Assembly (NCBI GenBank): GCA_001898485.1
Contig: MKTY01000024.1
Coordinates: forward strand, 124,001 to 188,000
Direction: 5' to 3'
Source: Sphingobacteriales bacterium 46-32
GTDB taxonomy: Bacteria; Bacteroidota; Bacteroidia; Chitinophagales; Chitinophagaceae
Length of the DNA stretch: 64,000 nt
In this document: positions 1-10,442 of the stretch, one piece after another
Layout: the number at the start of each line of letters is the position of its first letter
How positions within the stretch are numbered: the stretch's first letter is position 1
Program-made: the position numbers and the translations under genes
The notes under the pieces: generated by a model
Told to the model about the DNA's origin: nothing
What the model saw: the letters and a program-made list of their open reading frames with translations, nothing else
The model's database searches: none

Positions 1-3000
1 GATATTTTCTATTTCCCTTCTTCATTCAAAAACCGGAAAAATTACCGTCTGCTCAATTCTTCGCACGTGATGCTGCGTACAGAAGCACTCACCAAAATTG
101 CAGCCGGCGGCAATAAAAAGGTGCTGGTAACCTACCCCGAAGCACTGATGGAAAAGGTGGTGGTGCCCGGAACCCTGTCATCCAATATTATCTATATAAA
201 AAGCGGCGATACACTGCAGGTGGATCAGCTGTTGCTGAAGCTGGCCGATTATGGATTTGAGCGGACCGATTTTGTGTACGAGCCCGGCCAGTTTGCCATA
301 CGGGGAGGTATCCTGGATATTTATTCTTTTGGAAACGAAAAGCCCTATCGTGTAGAGCTGTTTGGCAACGAAGTGGATTCTATCCGTATAGTAGACCCTG
401 AAACTCAGCTGAGCGAGCGCAAGCTGCTGCAGGTGAGCATCATTCCCAATGTAGATACCCAGTTTGAGAATGAAGACCGGGTTTCGCTGTTTGAGTTTCT
501 GCCGGCCAATACTGTAGTATGGCTGCAGGATTATGAATTGTGTCGCGAGCGGATTGCAGATGCCGAAGCAGATATAGCCGGATTTCTGGAGTTGACTGCC
601 GGTGCGCCTGCTCCGCGTGCCGCAGAAGAAGATGATAAAATGCTGCGTGCGCAGGTAAAACCGGATGATTTTATAGGTGCCGATAGTTTTGAGCAGTCAT
701 TATCCACGCATCATGTGGTGGCTTTTGGCTTTGGCGCCACCCTGCCTCCGGGCGGCGTGTCGTTTGATATCAGCTTTCACACACGTGAGCAACCGGCCTT
801 TAACCGGCAATTTGATCTGCTCATCACCGATCTTAAAAGCTGGGAAGCGAAGGGGTTTACTGTTTACATTTTTGCAGATAATCCCCGTCAACTGGAGCGG
901 TTGCAGACCATTTTTGATGATCTGAAGGCATCAATAGTATTCAATCCGGTTGCAACATCCATTCATGAAGGCTTTATTGACGAAGATCTGAAATTGCTTT
1001 GCTATACAGACCACCAGGTTTTTCAACGATACCATAAATACCGGGTAAAGCAGGCCTATAATAAAAACAAGGCATTGACTCTGCGAACACTCCGCGAGCT
1101 GCAGCCGGGTGATTATGTGACGCATATTGATCATGGAGTAGGAGTATACAGTGGCTTGCAGAAAATGGAGGTCAATGGCCGTATGCAGGAGGCTGTGCGG
1201 ATTATTTACAAAGACAGCGATATCCTTTATGTAAATATCAACTCGCTTCATAAGATTGCCAAGTATACCGGCAAAGAAGGAAGTGTACCCAAGATCAATA
1301 AACTGGGCAGCGATGTATGGAGTAAATTAAAGGATAAGACAAAGGCGAAGGTTAAGGAGATTGCATTTGATCTCATTAAACTGTATGCACAACGTAAGGC
1401 ACAGGAAGGGTTTGCACACTCACCTGACAATTACATGCAAACCGAGCTGGAGGCCTCATTTATTTATGAAGATACGCCTGATCAGAGTAAGGCTACAGCC
1501 GATGTAAAGAAGGATATGGAGTCTCCGTCACCTATGGACAGGCTGGTATGTGGCGATGTTGGTTTCGGAAAAACAGAAGTAGCGGTGCGTGCTGCATTCA
1601 AGACCTGTGTGGACGGCAAACAGGCAGCCGTACTGGTGCCTACCACCATCCTGGCATTTCAGCATTACAAAACCTTTAGTGAGCGGTTAAAGGATTTTCC
1701 CGTCACTGTTGATTATATAAACCGGTTTAAATCGGCTAAAGAAAAGAAGGAAACACTGAAGAAGCTGGAAGAAGGTAAGATTGATATACTGGTAGGTACA
1801 CACGGGCTGCTGGGCAAAGAAGTTAAATTTAAAGACCTGGGGTTACTGATTGTGGATGAGGAGCAAAAGTTTGGAGTGGCTCATAAGGAGAAGATCAAGA
1901 CGCTGCGCACTACGGTTGATTGTCTTACGCTCACCGCTACTCCCATTCCCCGCACACTTCAGTTTAGTCTTATGGGCGCGCGCGACCTGAGTATTATGAA
2001 TACGCCGCCGCCCAACCGGCAACCCATACAAACCGAGGTACAGGTATACAATGAAGATTTTATCCGCGACGCTATTTACTTTGAAACAGAACGCGGCGGC
2101 CAGGTCTTTTTTATCTATAACCGGATCAGCGGATTGTCAGAGATGGCGGCTATCATACAGGGGCTTTGTCCTGACCTGAGTGTCAGCTATGCCCACGGGC
2201 AAATGGAAGGGCATGAACTGGAAGAAAAGATCCTGAATTTTATAGATAGAAAATATGATGTGCTGGTATGTACCAACATCGTTGAAAGCGGGGTGGATAT
2301 TCCCAATGTAAATACCATCATTGTAAATAATGCACATCAGTTTGGCTTAAGCGATCTGCACCAGCTGCGTGGACGGGTAGGGCGTAGTAATAAGAAGGCA
2401 TTTTGCTATCTGCTGGCGCCGCCCATGAGCACGCTGCCGGCCGACTCGCGCAAGCGCCTGCAGACACTGGAGCAGCATAGTGAACTGGGGAGTGGGTTTC
2501 AGATTGCCATGCGCGATTTGGATATCCGTGGTGCAGGTAACCTGCTGGGCGGTGAGCAAAGCGGTTTTATGGCCGAGATTGGTTTTGAAATGTATCAGAA
2601 GATCCTGGAAGAAGCCATCAGGGAGCTTAAGCGTACAGAGTTCAAAGATTTGTTTAAGGAAGAAATTGCCCGACAGGATGACTTCGTTCAGGATTGTACG
2701 ATCGATACAGACCTGGAGATATTGATACCCGACGATTATGTCGGCAACATCACTGAACGGCTAACACTCTATCAGCGTCTTGATAACTGTGAGACGGAAG
2801 AAGATTTATTACTGATGCGTGAAGAGCTGGCAGACCGGTTTGGTCCAATTCCGCAGCAGGTAGAAGATTTGTTTGTGACAGTGCGATGCCGCAAACTCGC
2901 AGTTGACCTGGGCTTTGAGAAGATGTCGCTCAAAGATGAGGTGCTGCGTTGTTTCTTTATCAACCGCCCTGATTCGCCCTATTTTGAGTCACCTCTTTTT

Positions 3001-3165
3001 ACCAATGTACTGGCGTATCTGCAAACCGGCACCAATAAGGCAAAACTTAAACAGACGGGCAGACTGTTTCTGCTGGTGGTACAACCGGTTCAGAATATGG
3101 AGGAGATGTACCGGTTTTTAAGTGGGCTGCACCGCTATTGTTTTGAGGAAGCAGTGGTTAAATAA
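1..3165 (+). CDS. mfd: Transcription-repair coupling factor Mfd (5' end cut off by the window)
   Basis: Mfd is a DNA translocase that removes RNA polymerase stalled at lesions and recruits UvrA. The frame is open from base 1, so the first residues (roughly 90, judging by family length) lie outside the window. The GTG at 67 and ATG at 70 are internal, since the codons before them (DIFYFPSSFK) already look like Mfd. In order one sees the UvrB-like N-terminal module, the RNA polymerase interaction domain (PGDYVTHIDHGVGVYSG, near 1108-1158), the helicase Walker A GDVGFGKTE (from 1552), the DEEQ box (1855-1866), the TATPIPRTLQ motif, the second RecA fold with RGRVGRS and the C-terminal TRCF domain. 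No frameshift is seen. Identification is secure. Confidence 0.97.
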   Translation, partial: DIFYFPSSFKNRKNYRLLNSSHVMLRTEALTKIAAGGNKKVLVTYPEALMEKVVVPGTLSSNIIYIKSGDTLQVDQLLLKLADYGFERTDFVYEPGQFAIRGGILDIYSFGNEKPYRVELFGNEVDSIRIVDPETQLSERKLLQVSIIPNVDTQFENEDRVSLFEFLPANTVVWLQDYELCRERIADAEADIAGFLELTAGAPAPRAAEEDDKMLRAQVKPDDFIGADSFEQSLSTHHVVAFGFGATLPPGGVSFDISFHTREQPAFNRQFDLLITDLKSWEAKGFTVYIFADNPRQLERLQTIFDDLKASIVFNPVATSIHEGFIDEDLKLLCYTDHQVFQRYHKYRVKQAYNKNKALTLRTLRELQPGDYVTHIDHGVGVYSGLQKMEVNGRMQEAVRIIYKDSDILYVNINSLHKIAKYTGKEGSVPKINKLGSDVWSKLKDKTKAKVKEIAFDLIKLYAQRKAQEGFAHSPDNYMQTELEASFIYEDTPDQSKATADVKKDMESPSPMDRLVCGDVGFGKTEVAVRAAFKTCVDGKQAAVLVPTTILAFQHYKTFSERLKDFPVTVDYINRFKSAKEKKETLKKLEEGKIDILVGTHGLLGKEVKFKDLGLLIVDEEQKFGVAHKEKIKTLRTTVDCLTLTATPIPRTLQFSLMGARDLSIMNTPPPNRQPIQTEVQVYNEDFIRDAIYFETERGGQVFFIYNRISGLSEMAAIIQGLCPDLSVSYAHGQMEGHELEEKILNFIDRKYDVLVCTNIVESGVDIPNVNTIIVNNAHQFGLSDLHQLRGRVGRSNKKAFCYLLAPPMSTLPADSRKRLQTLEQHSELGSGFQIAMRDLDIRGAGNLLGGEQSGFMAEIGFEMYQKILEEAIRELKRTEFKDLFKEEIARQDDFVQDCTIDTDLEILIPDDYVGNITERLTLYQRLDNCETEEDLLLMREELADRFGPIPQQVEDLFVTVRCRKLAVDLGFEKMSLKDEVLRCFFINRPDSPYFESPLFTNVLAYLQTGTNKAKLKQTGRLFLLVVQPVQNMEEMYRFLSGLHRYCFEEAVVK

Positions 3166-3269
3166 TCAGACCTCGGCCGCGTATTTTCCCCTGATAAATT
3201 GCGCATTTTATGCAAATGCTGGATTTTTCTAAGTAATTATCCTATTTTAGCCGCAGTCACCAAGTCGCT

Positions 3270-6200
3270 ATGAAACCCAATCCAATCTCCTTGTTGTGGC
3301 TTCTCCTGCTATGGAGTGCTGCATCGTTTGCTCAAGTGCCTGCATCAGGCAAAATTCCTGCGCGTCAGTATCCGCTCAAACTCGCAAGTGGTACTGTTTT
3401 TCCCGACAAAAATATTTCTGCTGAAAAAATAGCAACGATTAATAAACGGCAATTGCGTGTGCGCGGTCGCCAGTTGCTGATTATTCAGTTTGAAGAGATG
3501 CCTTCTCTTTCCAGCAGGCAGGAGTTGGTACAGGCAGGTATTACGCTGCTGGAGTATGTGCCCGACAATGCTTATATGGCAATTGTAAGTGGCGATATAA
3601 AATGGGATGTTCTCCAGCGTCATAAAGGACGATCTGTGGTGGAGTTGAATGCCGAACAGAAAATGCAGCCGCAACTGAGTCGGGGTTTGTATCCGCAGCG
3701 TATTGTAAAAGCTGGTGGAATGCTTGATGTATGGATCAGTTTTCCCCGTGGCTACAATGAGCAGGAGGTGAGAGAGGAATTGCAGGCACGTGGCTATGTA
3801 ATTACATCTGATCAGTATAAAGACTACCGGATAATGGCACTTACCGTTCCTGCTGAACGGTTAAGGGATCTGGCAGTATTGCCTTTTATCGAATATATAC
3901 AGGGTGCGCCCGGTATTGATGAGCCGTTGAACAATAAGAGCACGGTAAATGCACTGGCCAATGTATTGCAATCGGATTTGCCGGGCGGGCGTCAATTGAC
4001 CGGGGCCGGGGTGGTAGTAGGTGTGGGTGACGATGCCAATCCGTTGCGTCACATAGATGTACAGGATCGTATTATTAACCGATCTGCTGCTACAGGCGGT
4101 ACACATGGTCTGCATGTAACGGGTACGCTGGCAGGAGCTGGTATCCGCGATGAACGGTTTAAAGGCTTTGCTCCTAAAGCGACTATTGTATCGCAGGTTT
4201 TTTCCGGGATACTGGCTAATGCGCCTGCTTATGTACAGGATCACGGAATGGTAATTACCAATAACTCATATGGCAATGTAGTAGATGATTGCCTGAGTTT
4301 TGGTGTATATGATCTCTACTCAAGGGTCATGGACCAGCAGCAGTTGCAAATGCCCGCACTGCAACATGTATTTGCTGCAGGAAACAGCGGAAACTATGTG
4401 TGTGGAAATTATGCAGCAGGTTTTGGAAATGTGCTGGGCGGGTATCAGACAGCGAAGAATGTGATCAGTGTGGGAACGGCAACCGAAATAGAAGTGATAT
4501 CGCCGGGCTCAAGTAAAGGGCCGGTAAAAGACGGACGTATTAAGCCGGATATCACTGCTCAGGGGGCACGCGTTTATTCAACCACACCTACCAATTCATA
4601 TGGTGTTAGTTCAGGCACCAGTATGGCTGCACCCGGTGTGTCGGGCGGGCTTGCCTTATTATATGAAAGATACCGGCAGCTGCATAGTGGCGCTAATCCG
4701 CGAAATGGATTAATGAAAGCACTTCTCTGCAATGGAGCAACAGACCTGGGGCAGCCCGGGCCGGATTATAGTTATGGTTTTGGCTGGCTTAATTTGCTGC
4801 GTTCGGTCAGTATGCTGGAGGGTAATAATTATGTGAATCAACAGGTAAACGCCGGGGCTGTCAATACCCATACCTTTACTTTACCGGCCGGTACCAATAT
4901 AGCTCAGTTGAAAGTTATGCTGTACTGGAATGATGAGGCAGCTAATGCGTTAGCAGCGCAGGCGCTCATCAATGACCTGGATCTGCAGGTCGCCGGTCCT
5001 GGTGGCACCTGGCTGCCACAGTTGCTCGATACGGTGCCCGGGCGCGTAGATCAGCCAGCTACTACAGGCGAAGACCATATTAATAATATTGAGCAGGTAG
5101 TGATTAATAATCCGCTGCCGGGTACATATTCATTTCAGGTAAAAGGAACCCGCCTGCCAACCAGCAGTCAGTATGAATATTTCCTCGTGTATGATACGGT
5201 GCCGGCCGGCACCCGGCTTACTTATCCACTGGGTGGTGAGCATTTTCAGGCAAATGATTCCGTATATGTGTCATGGGAAAATGCGGGTACGCAGGGACAG
5301 CAGGTTACCATTGAATTCAGTGCGGACAATGGCAATAGCTGGACCACACTTGCGTCGGGCACAGATGCCGGCACGCGCCAGTATAAATGGTTTGTGCCGG
5401 CAGTAGCTGCCACCAACCAGGCAAGAATCAGGCTCACCAACAGCAGTACCGGAGCGATAAGTCAAAGCGAAACTTTTGTGATAGCCGGTGTTCCTACAGT
5501 TACACTGGCATCAGTACAGTGCGAAGGATATATTGCCGTTAACTGGACAGCAGTAGCCGGTGCTACTGATTATGAAGTAATGTTATCCAGTGGCGGCGAT
5601 ATGCGAAGCGTGGCAATAAGTGCTGCTAATACATATACCATAAGCGGACTGGCAAAAGACTCCAGTTATTTTGTTACAGTGCGGGCGCGTGTCAACGGAG
5701 TGCCCGGACGAAGGGCACTGGCAGTAAACAGGATTCCGTCTACAGGCACCTGCGCGGGCAATATTTCTAACTTCGATCTTAAGATGGATGCCATCCTCAA
5801 CCCTGTTTCCGGCCGCCTTCATACTTCTACTGCTCACACAGGAAGCAGCCAGGTGACGATAAGAGTAAAAAATCTGGATAATATCGCCACTTCGGGCGGA
5901 ATACCTGTGGGCTATCAGCTGAATAATGAAACTCCCGTACTGGCTACAGCTACCGCAACGATAGCTGCACTGGGCGTTTATACGTATACATTTACAGTGC
6001 CCGTTGACCTTTCTGCTCCGGGTACCTACCGCCTGAAGGCTTATGTGTCTTATCCGACTGATGTTGTGAAGGCCAACGATACACTTTATACTACTATCCG
6101 CCAGCTGGACAATCCGCTTATAGACCTTGCTCAGCCACTGATAGAAGATATGGAGCAGTCGGTTGATACAGCTTTCACTACGCGCCAGACCGGTCTGCCC

Positions 6201-8669
6201 GGGCTGGACAGATTTGACTTTACCGGCTCTACTGCATTTGGACGTATCCGCACATTTGTAAATTCAGGCATAGCCTGGTCGGGTCGCCGTGCACTTACAC
6301 TCGATGTGGATCGGTATACGGCTGCGGGTAATGTGGATTCTTTAACTGGTACGTTTAATTTGCAGGGGCTCGATGCATTGACAGAAGATGTGCGGCTTGA
6401 TTTTGTATATAAACATCATGGCCAGCAGTCAAATGCTGCCAATCAGGTGTGGATCAGGGGTAGCGATCAGCAACCCTGGCTGCCGGTATATGATCTGTAT
6501 GCGAACCAGGCCGATCCCGGCGATTTTAAACGTTCGGCAAGTATTGAAGTGAGTGATCTGCTGGCACAGGCTGGACAAGCTTTCTCCAGTAGTTTTCAGG
6601 TAAAATGGGGGCAATGGGGACAGATGCTTGTGGCAGACAATAAGAGTGCAGCAGGTTATACGTTTGATGATATTCGCCTTTATAAGGTCGTAAATGATCT
6701 GCAACTGATCAGTATCGATACACCTATAGTAGCCAGTTGCGGATTGGGAACGGCTGTGCCGGTTCGCATTACGCTGCGAAACAGTGCCAACCAGACTGTT
6801 AATGCGATACCTGTTCGCTATCAGATCGACAACCAGCCCACCGTTACAGAGATTGTCAACAGCATTGCAGGCAACAGCAGCGTAAGCTATACATTTAATG
6901 CCACCGCCAACCTGTCTTCATTGAACCTCCACCAGGTAAAGGTATGGGTTGACCTGGCTGGCGATACCTTCCGTGACAATGATACTGCCGTAGTGATACT
7001 TAACAACTCTCCCATTATTACCACATTCCCCTATCTGCAGGATTTTGAAAATGGCGCAGGTAACTGGTATAGTGCCGGAAAGAACAACAGCTGGGAATTG
7101 GGTACTCCATCTGCTATAAAAATCAACCGGGCAGCCAGTGGGCAGAATGCCTGGAAGACAGGCTTGCATGGCAACTACAATGACGGGGAGCTTTCTTACC
7201 TGTATTCACCCTGTTTTGATATTAGTGGGATGGTGAAGCCTACGCTTAGCCTGAGTATTGCCCTTGACCTGGAAGATTGCGGAACCTCGCTTTGTGATGG
7301 TGCCTATATCGAATACTCTGGCGATGGTAAAACATGGCAACGTCTGGGGACTGCTATATCCGGTGTCAACTGGTATAATAAGAATATTTCGGGCAATGAG
7401 TTGTGGAGCATACAGGATTATACATACTGGCATGTGGCTACAGCAGCCCTGCCGGTTGGCTATTCGCAGTTGCGATTGCGTGTGGTAATGAGTTCAGATC
7501 CCTATGTAAGCAAAGAAGGTATTGCGATCGACGATATTCATATCTATGATAATACGAATGGTATTTACACCGGTCCTGCTTATCCAAGCCAATTGATTGT
7601 ACAACCGGCCGTCGCGGGTAATGACTGGGTTCATTTTACAGATGGAAACAAGTTACTGGCATCTGTAAAGCCCAACGGACAGCAAATGGGTAATACCAGT
7701 GTTCAGGCATATGTAAACGAAGACCTGGTACGTCATTACAACGATCAGTATTATCATGACCGTAACCTGGTAATCACTCCGGCGCAAAACCAGCTGACAG
7801 ATTCGGTACTGGTACGATTTTATTTCACCGATTCGGAAACGGAGGCATTGCTGGCAGCGGCTGATTGCAGCACCTGCCCTCGTGTAGGGTCGGCCTATGA
7901 ACTGGGTGTGGCCAAATACAGCGATGCAAAAAATGCTACAGAAAATGGCAGCCTGGACGATAATACGTCTACCAATTGGCTGTTTACAAATCCAGCCAGC
8001 GTACGTAAAGTACCTTTTGATGTAGGTTACTATGCGGAGTTTAAGACAAAAAGATTTTCTGAATTCTGGTTAAGTAAGGGGAGGCTCGATAATCAGCCTG
8101 CGCCGTCGGCTTCGCTTCAGTCGTTTGATGTGGTGAAATCAGGGGTAAACGATGCATTGCTTACCTGGGTTATGAATAATGAGTTTAATATTGATCAGTA
8201 TACGGTAGAAGTGGCAAAAGGGAATGCTGCCTATGATCAGAACCAGTTTACCGCTATCAGTACAATACCCTCGAAAGGTAACGCCACTACTGCACAATCC
8301 TACACGTTTACTGATTCGGAAGCGGGCAAGACAGGCGTGCGTTATTACCGTATACGCATTACCGGTATTGACGGATCGGTACAGTTTTCTGCTGTAAAGG
8401 CATTATTATTTACCGATGAGTTTAGCTGGCAGCTGTATCCAAATCCTACTTCGGGCAGCAGCTGGCTGGTATACCAGATGAATGCCGATGAGCAGGCGCA
8501 TCTTCGTATCTATAACCTGCAGGGGATAATTGTCAAACAGCAAAAACTGACCGGCAACAGCTTTGTGCAAAAACTGGAAATTGATCTGTCGGCCTATAGC
8601 AGCGGCATGTATATGTTTGAGCTCACCGGCACGCGCGGAAAGAAAGTGTTTAAGGTGGTGAAGAGATGA
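3270..8669 (+). CDS. Secreted S8 (subtilisin-like) serine peptidase with type IX secretion sorting tail
   Basis: A 1799-residue exported protease. Residues 1-21 form a signal peptide ending in ASFA. The subtilase domain carries Asp near 254 (GVGDDANP), His near 279 (THGLHVTG), the oxyanion Asn near 372 (AAGNSG) and the nucleophile Ser near 451 (SSGTSMAAPG), so the catalytic set is complete. A fibronectin III-like domain follows (about 745-830), then CARDB-like repeats and jelly-roll-like stretches. The last 80 residues start at WQLYPNPTSG and end in KKVFKVVKR, a type A T9SS sorting domain. Such proteins cross the outer membrane through T9SS and are anchored to or released from the surface. 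The substrate is unknown. The gene stands alone, and its stop is followed at once by a long inverted repeat. Confidence 0.93.
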   Translation: MKPNPISLLWLLLLWSAASFAQVPASGKIPARQYPLKLASGTVFPDKNISAEKIATINKRQLRVRGRQLLIIQFEEMPSLSSRQELVQAGITLLEYVPDNAYMAIVSGDIKWDVLQRHKGRSVVELNAEQKMQPQLSRGLYPQRIVKAGGMLDVWISFPRGYNEQEVREELQARGYVITSDQYKDYRIMALTVPAERLRDLAVLPFIEYIQGAPGIDEPLNNKSTVNALANVLQSDLPGGRQLTGAGVVVGVGDDANPLRHIDVQDRIINRSAATGGTHGLHVTGTLAGAGIRDERFKGFAPKATIVSQVFSGILANAPAYVQDHGMVITNNSYGNVVDDCLSFGVYDLYSRVMDQQQLQMPALQHVFAAGNSGNYVCGNYAAGFGNVLGGYQTAKNVISVGTATEIEVISPGSSKGPVKDGRIKPDITAQGARVYSTTPTNSYGVSSGTSMAAPGVSGGLALLYERYRQLHSGANPRNGLMKALLCNGATDLGQPGPDYSYGFGWLNLLRSVSMLEGNNYVNQQVNAGAVNTHTFTLPAGTNIAQLKVMLYWNDEAANALAAQALINDLDLQVAGPGGTWLPQLLDTVPGRVDQPATTGEDHINNIEQVVINNPLPGTYSFQVKGTRLPTSSQYEYFLVYDTVPAGTRLTYPLGGEHFQANDSVYVSWENAGTQGQQVTIEFSADNGNSWTTLASGTDAGTRQYKWFVPAVAATNQARIRLTNSSTGAISQSETFVIAGVPTVTLASVQCEGYIAVNWTAVAGATDYEVMLSSGGDMRSVAISAANTYTISGLAKDSSYFVTVRARVNGVPGRRALAVNRIPSTGTCAGNISNFDLKMDAILNPVSGRLHTSTAHTGSSQVTIRVKNLDNIATSGGIPVGYQLNNETPVLATATATIAALGVYTYTFTVPVDLSAPGTYRLKAYVSYPTDVVKANDTLYTTIRQLDNPLIDLAQPLIEDMEQSVDTAFTTRQTGLPGLDRFDFTGSTAFGRIRTFVNSGIAWSGRRALTLDVDRYTAAGNVDSLTGTFNLQGLDALTEDVRLDFVYKHHGQQSNAANQVWIRGSDQQPWLPVYDLYANQADPGDFKRSASIEVSDLLAQAGQAFSSSFQVKWGQWGQMLVADNKSAAGYTFDDIRLYKVVNDLQLISIDTPIVASCGLGTAVPVRITLRNSANQTVNAIPVRYQIDNQPTVTEIVNSIAGNSSVSYTFNATANLSSLNLHQVKVWVDLAGDTFRDNDTAVVILNNSPIITTFPYLQDFENGAGNWYSAGKNNSWELGTPSAIKINRAASGQNAWKTGLHGNYNDGELSYLYSPCFDISGMVKPTLSLSIALDLEDCGTSLCDGAYIEYSGDGKTWQRLGTAISGVNWYNKNISGNELWSIQDYTYWHVATAALPVGYSQLRLRVVMSSDPYVSKEGIAIDDIHIYDNTNGIYTGPAYPSQLIVQPAVAGNDWVHFTDGNKLLASVKPNGQQMGNTSVQAYVNEDLVRHYNDQYYHDRNLVITPAQNQLTDSVLVRFYFTDSETEALLAAADCSTCPRVGSAYELGVAKYSDAKNATENGSLDDNTSTNWLFTNPASVRKVPFDVGYYAEFKTKRFSEFWLSKGRLDNQPAPSASLQSFDVVKSGVNDALLTWVMNNEFNIDQYTVEVAKGNAAYDQNQFTAISTIPSKGNATTAQSYTFTDSEAGKTGVRYYRIRITGIDGSVQFSAVKALLFTDEFSWQLYPNPTSGSSWLVYQMNADEQAHLRIYNLQGIIVKQQKLTGNSFVQKLEIDLSAYSSGMYMFELTGTRGKKVFKVVKR

Positions 8670-8752
8670 GATAAGGTAAACGGCAGATGGTAAAAGCCGG
8701 AAGGCAAAGCAAAGGCCCCTTAATCCTTTTACCTTCTGCCGTTTGCCTTATC
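8670..8752. repeat. 27-bp near-perfect inverted repeat filling a convergent junction
   Basis: The left arm (8670-8696) begins gataaggtaaacggc and the right arm (8726-8752) ends gccgtttgccttatc. The arms match at 25 of 27 positions and are separated by 29 bp. The left arm starts on the base after the peptidase TGA and the right arm ends 2 bp before the stop codon of the opposing gene. In RNA it would form a long stem, so it may act as a two-way terminator. The same words recur at 14427 and 38207. Confidence 0.8.
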
Positions 8753-8754
8753 GT

Positions 8755-9156
8755 CTATATTTTTCCTTCCCACTCCTTCGCTTCTTCTCTTTTCGCTTTT
8801 GCGATTTCGTTGAGAAGGGCAGGATATCCGCTTACATAAAGAAAACATACGATTGCTGTCGAGTAAAGCATTAAGGCGATGAGTGCTGCGCTGAAGAGTC
8901 CCTGCAGTAACACCATTACATTGGCAAACATGAGCAATCCGGTATTTACAGCAATCAGGATCGGCGAGTACTGCGATTTGATGGATAGCATGATGAAACT
9001 CAACAAAGAAAAAAGGTAGATGCCCAGGAGTACAAAAGTGAGCCAGTGCTCACGAGTAATAAGTACATGCTGAATGAGTACAGTGGCGGTAAGCAGGCAG
9101 CCAAAGATGCCGGTGTAGGTACAGGTGTCCTCTTTGCCCTGCGGAAGTTGCTTCAT
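8755..9156 (-). CDS. Small membrane protein with four predicted helices, function unknown
   Basis: I do not recognise this family. The start at 9156 gives MKQLPQGKED and 133 residues. An upstream ATG at 9222 would add 22 residues, but these read less like a natural N-terminus. Four hydrophobic segments are visible: YTGIFGCLLTATVLI, WLTFVLLGIYLFSLL, PILIAVNTGLLMFANVMVL and LIALMLYSTAIVCFLYV. They are followed by a charged cytoplasmic tail, KAKREEAKEWEGK. It faces the subtilase gene convergently and is divergent from the type B sorting protein at 9374, so it is probably transcribed alone. Confidence 0.6.
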   Translation of the reverse strand: MKQLPQGKEDTCTYTGIFGCLLTATVLIQHVLITREHWLTFVLLGIYLFSLLSFIMLSIKSQYSPILIAVNTGLLMFANVMVLLQGLFSAALIALMLYSTAIVCFLYVSGYPALLNEIAKAKREEAKEWEGKI

Positions 9157-9373
9157 TGACGTTGGTTTAGTGGCGCCCAATATTAATAGAATTAAATGAC
9201 AGATGCAATGGGCTGTTTTCAATGGCAGGGGCCGGTAGAACCCGCAGCAGGGCTGTTTTTTTTACCTGTATTTTTACCAGAATCCATACCGAAAAGGGGA
9301 GGCATAGCTGTTTGGTAAGATTCTTGTTGAATATCAGCAGCCGTTGCAACCCGGTAAGCACCCGTCCAATACC

Positions 9374-10387
9374 ATGAAGCCGATCATCCTTCTGCTAACT
9401 GTTTTATTGCTGAGCTCGTTCCGGAGTCAGGCCCAACCCTGTGCTATTCCTGCTGTATTATTTGCTGATGACACCATTGTTGTATGCCAGGGCACCAATT
9501 ATCAGTTGACCGCACCCTCCATAACCGGAGCTACTTATAGCTGGTCTACTGCAGAAGTCAATCAGTCTATTCAGGTACAGGTCAATGGCCGTTATTGGAT
9601 AGAAGTAACCAATGGATCCTGTTCTGTGAGTGATACTGTCACTGTATTGTTCAACTCTTTTTTGCTTTCTCCTCCCGTAAATGATATCAAACTTTGTAAA
9701 GGTCGCGCGGCGGCTCCGTTGCAGGTGACAGGGCAGCAGGTGCGCTGGTATACCGACCCGATCGGAGGCTCAGGTAATACGACCATGCCGGTGCCATCTA
9801 CAGCAGATACCGGGCGTACTGTTTATTGGGTCACACAGACAATCAGGGGCTGTGAAAGTCCCCGTGTGCCGTTATTGGTAAGAGTGATCGACAAGCCCAG
9901 GTTTGAGTTGGGCGAAGCATTTATTATTCCCTGCGGTGCTGCAGGCATCACCTTGCAGGTGGTGGCAGACGGGGAGTCGTCTTATCGCTGGAGCAATGGC
10001 AGTACCGGTATTTCGATTGTAGCGCCTGCACGTGGCAAATACTGGTTGTATGCCGAAAATATGTGTGGTAGTTACCGGGATACTACTGTGGCAGTTGAAT
10101 GCCAGGATAAGTGTGTTCAGTTTCCCACGGCCTTTACGCCCAACAGCGATGGGTTGAATGATAAATTTCAGGCCTCCTGTTTTTGCCCGGTACCGGCCTA
10201 TAAACTGATTATTTATAACCGTAATGGGGAGCAGGTGTTTCAGACCACTGACCCGGCTGCGGGTTGGGATGGTTATTTCCGTGGTCAGCTTCAGCCCAAT
10301 GGGGCTTATGTATACTACACCGAGTTTTTTGATTTTGTATTAAAGCAAAGCTTCCGTCAAAGGGGGAGTTTTGTGTTGCTTCGCTAA
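9374..10387 (+). CDS. Secreted protein with Ig-like modules and T9SS type B (gliding-motility, CHU_C) C-terminal domain
   Basis: A 337-residue surface or secreted protein. The start at 9374 gives the signal peptide MKPIILLLTVLLLSSFRSQA; an upstream in-frame start would put ten polar residues before it. The middle holds bacterial Ig-like modules typical of CHU_C-associated proteins (TYSWSTAEVNQSIQV, SYRWSNGSTGISIV). The last 92 residues run from FPTAFTPNSDGLNDKF through YNRNGEQVF and WDGYF to RGSFVLL, which is the CHU_C or type B sorting domain. In other Bacteroidota this domain depends on T9SS together with a PorP/SprF-like partner. The ligand or function of the passenger part is unknown. A hairpin terminator follows the stop. 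Confidence 0.88.
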   Translation: MKPIILLLTVLLLSSFRSQAQPCAIPAVLFADDTIVVCQGTNYQLTAPSITGATYSWSTAEVNQSIQVQVNGRYWIEVTNGSCSVSDTVTVLFNSFLLSPPVNDIKLCKGRAAAPLQVTGQQVRWYTDPIGGSGNTTMPVPSTADTGRTVYWVTQTIRGCESPRVPLLVRVIDKPRFELGEAFIIPCGAAGITLQVVADGESSYRWSNGSTGISIVAPARGKYWLYAENMCGSYRDTTVAVECQDKCVQFPTAFTPNSDGLNDKFQASCFCPVPAYKLIIYNRNGEQVFQTTDPAAGWDGYFRGQLQPNGAYVYYTEFFDFVLKQSFRQRGSFVLLR

Positions 10388-10391
10388 AAGA

Positions 10392-10418
10392 AAAAACCGT
10401 ACGCCTTGCGCACGGTTT
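10392..10418. terminator. Bidirectional hairpin terminator
   Basis: Stem aaaaccgt / acggtttt with an inner cgc/gcg pair and a 3-base loop. It lies between the convergent genes ending at 10387 and 10443. A-rich sequence on the left and T-rich on the right suit termination in both directions. Confidence 0.7.
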
Positions 10419-10442
10419 TATAAAAAGGTCAGTCTTTTCGGT

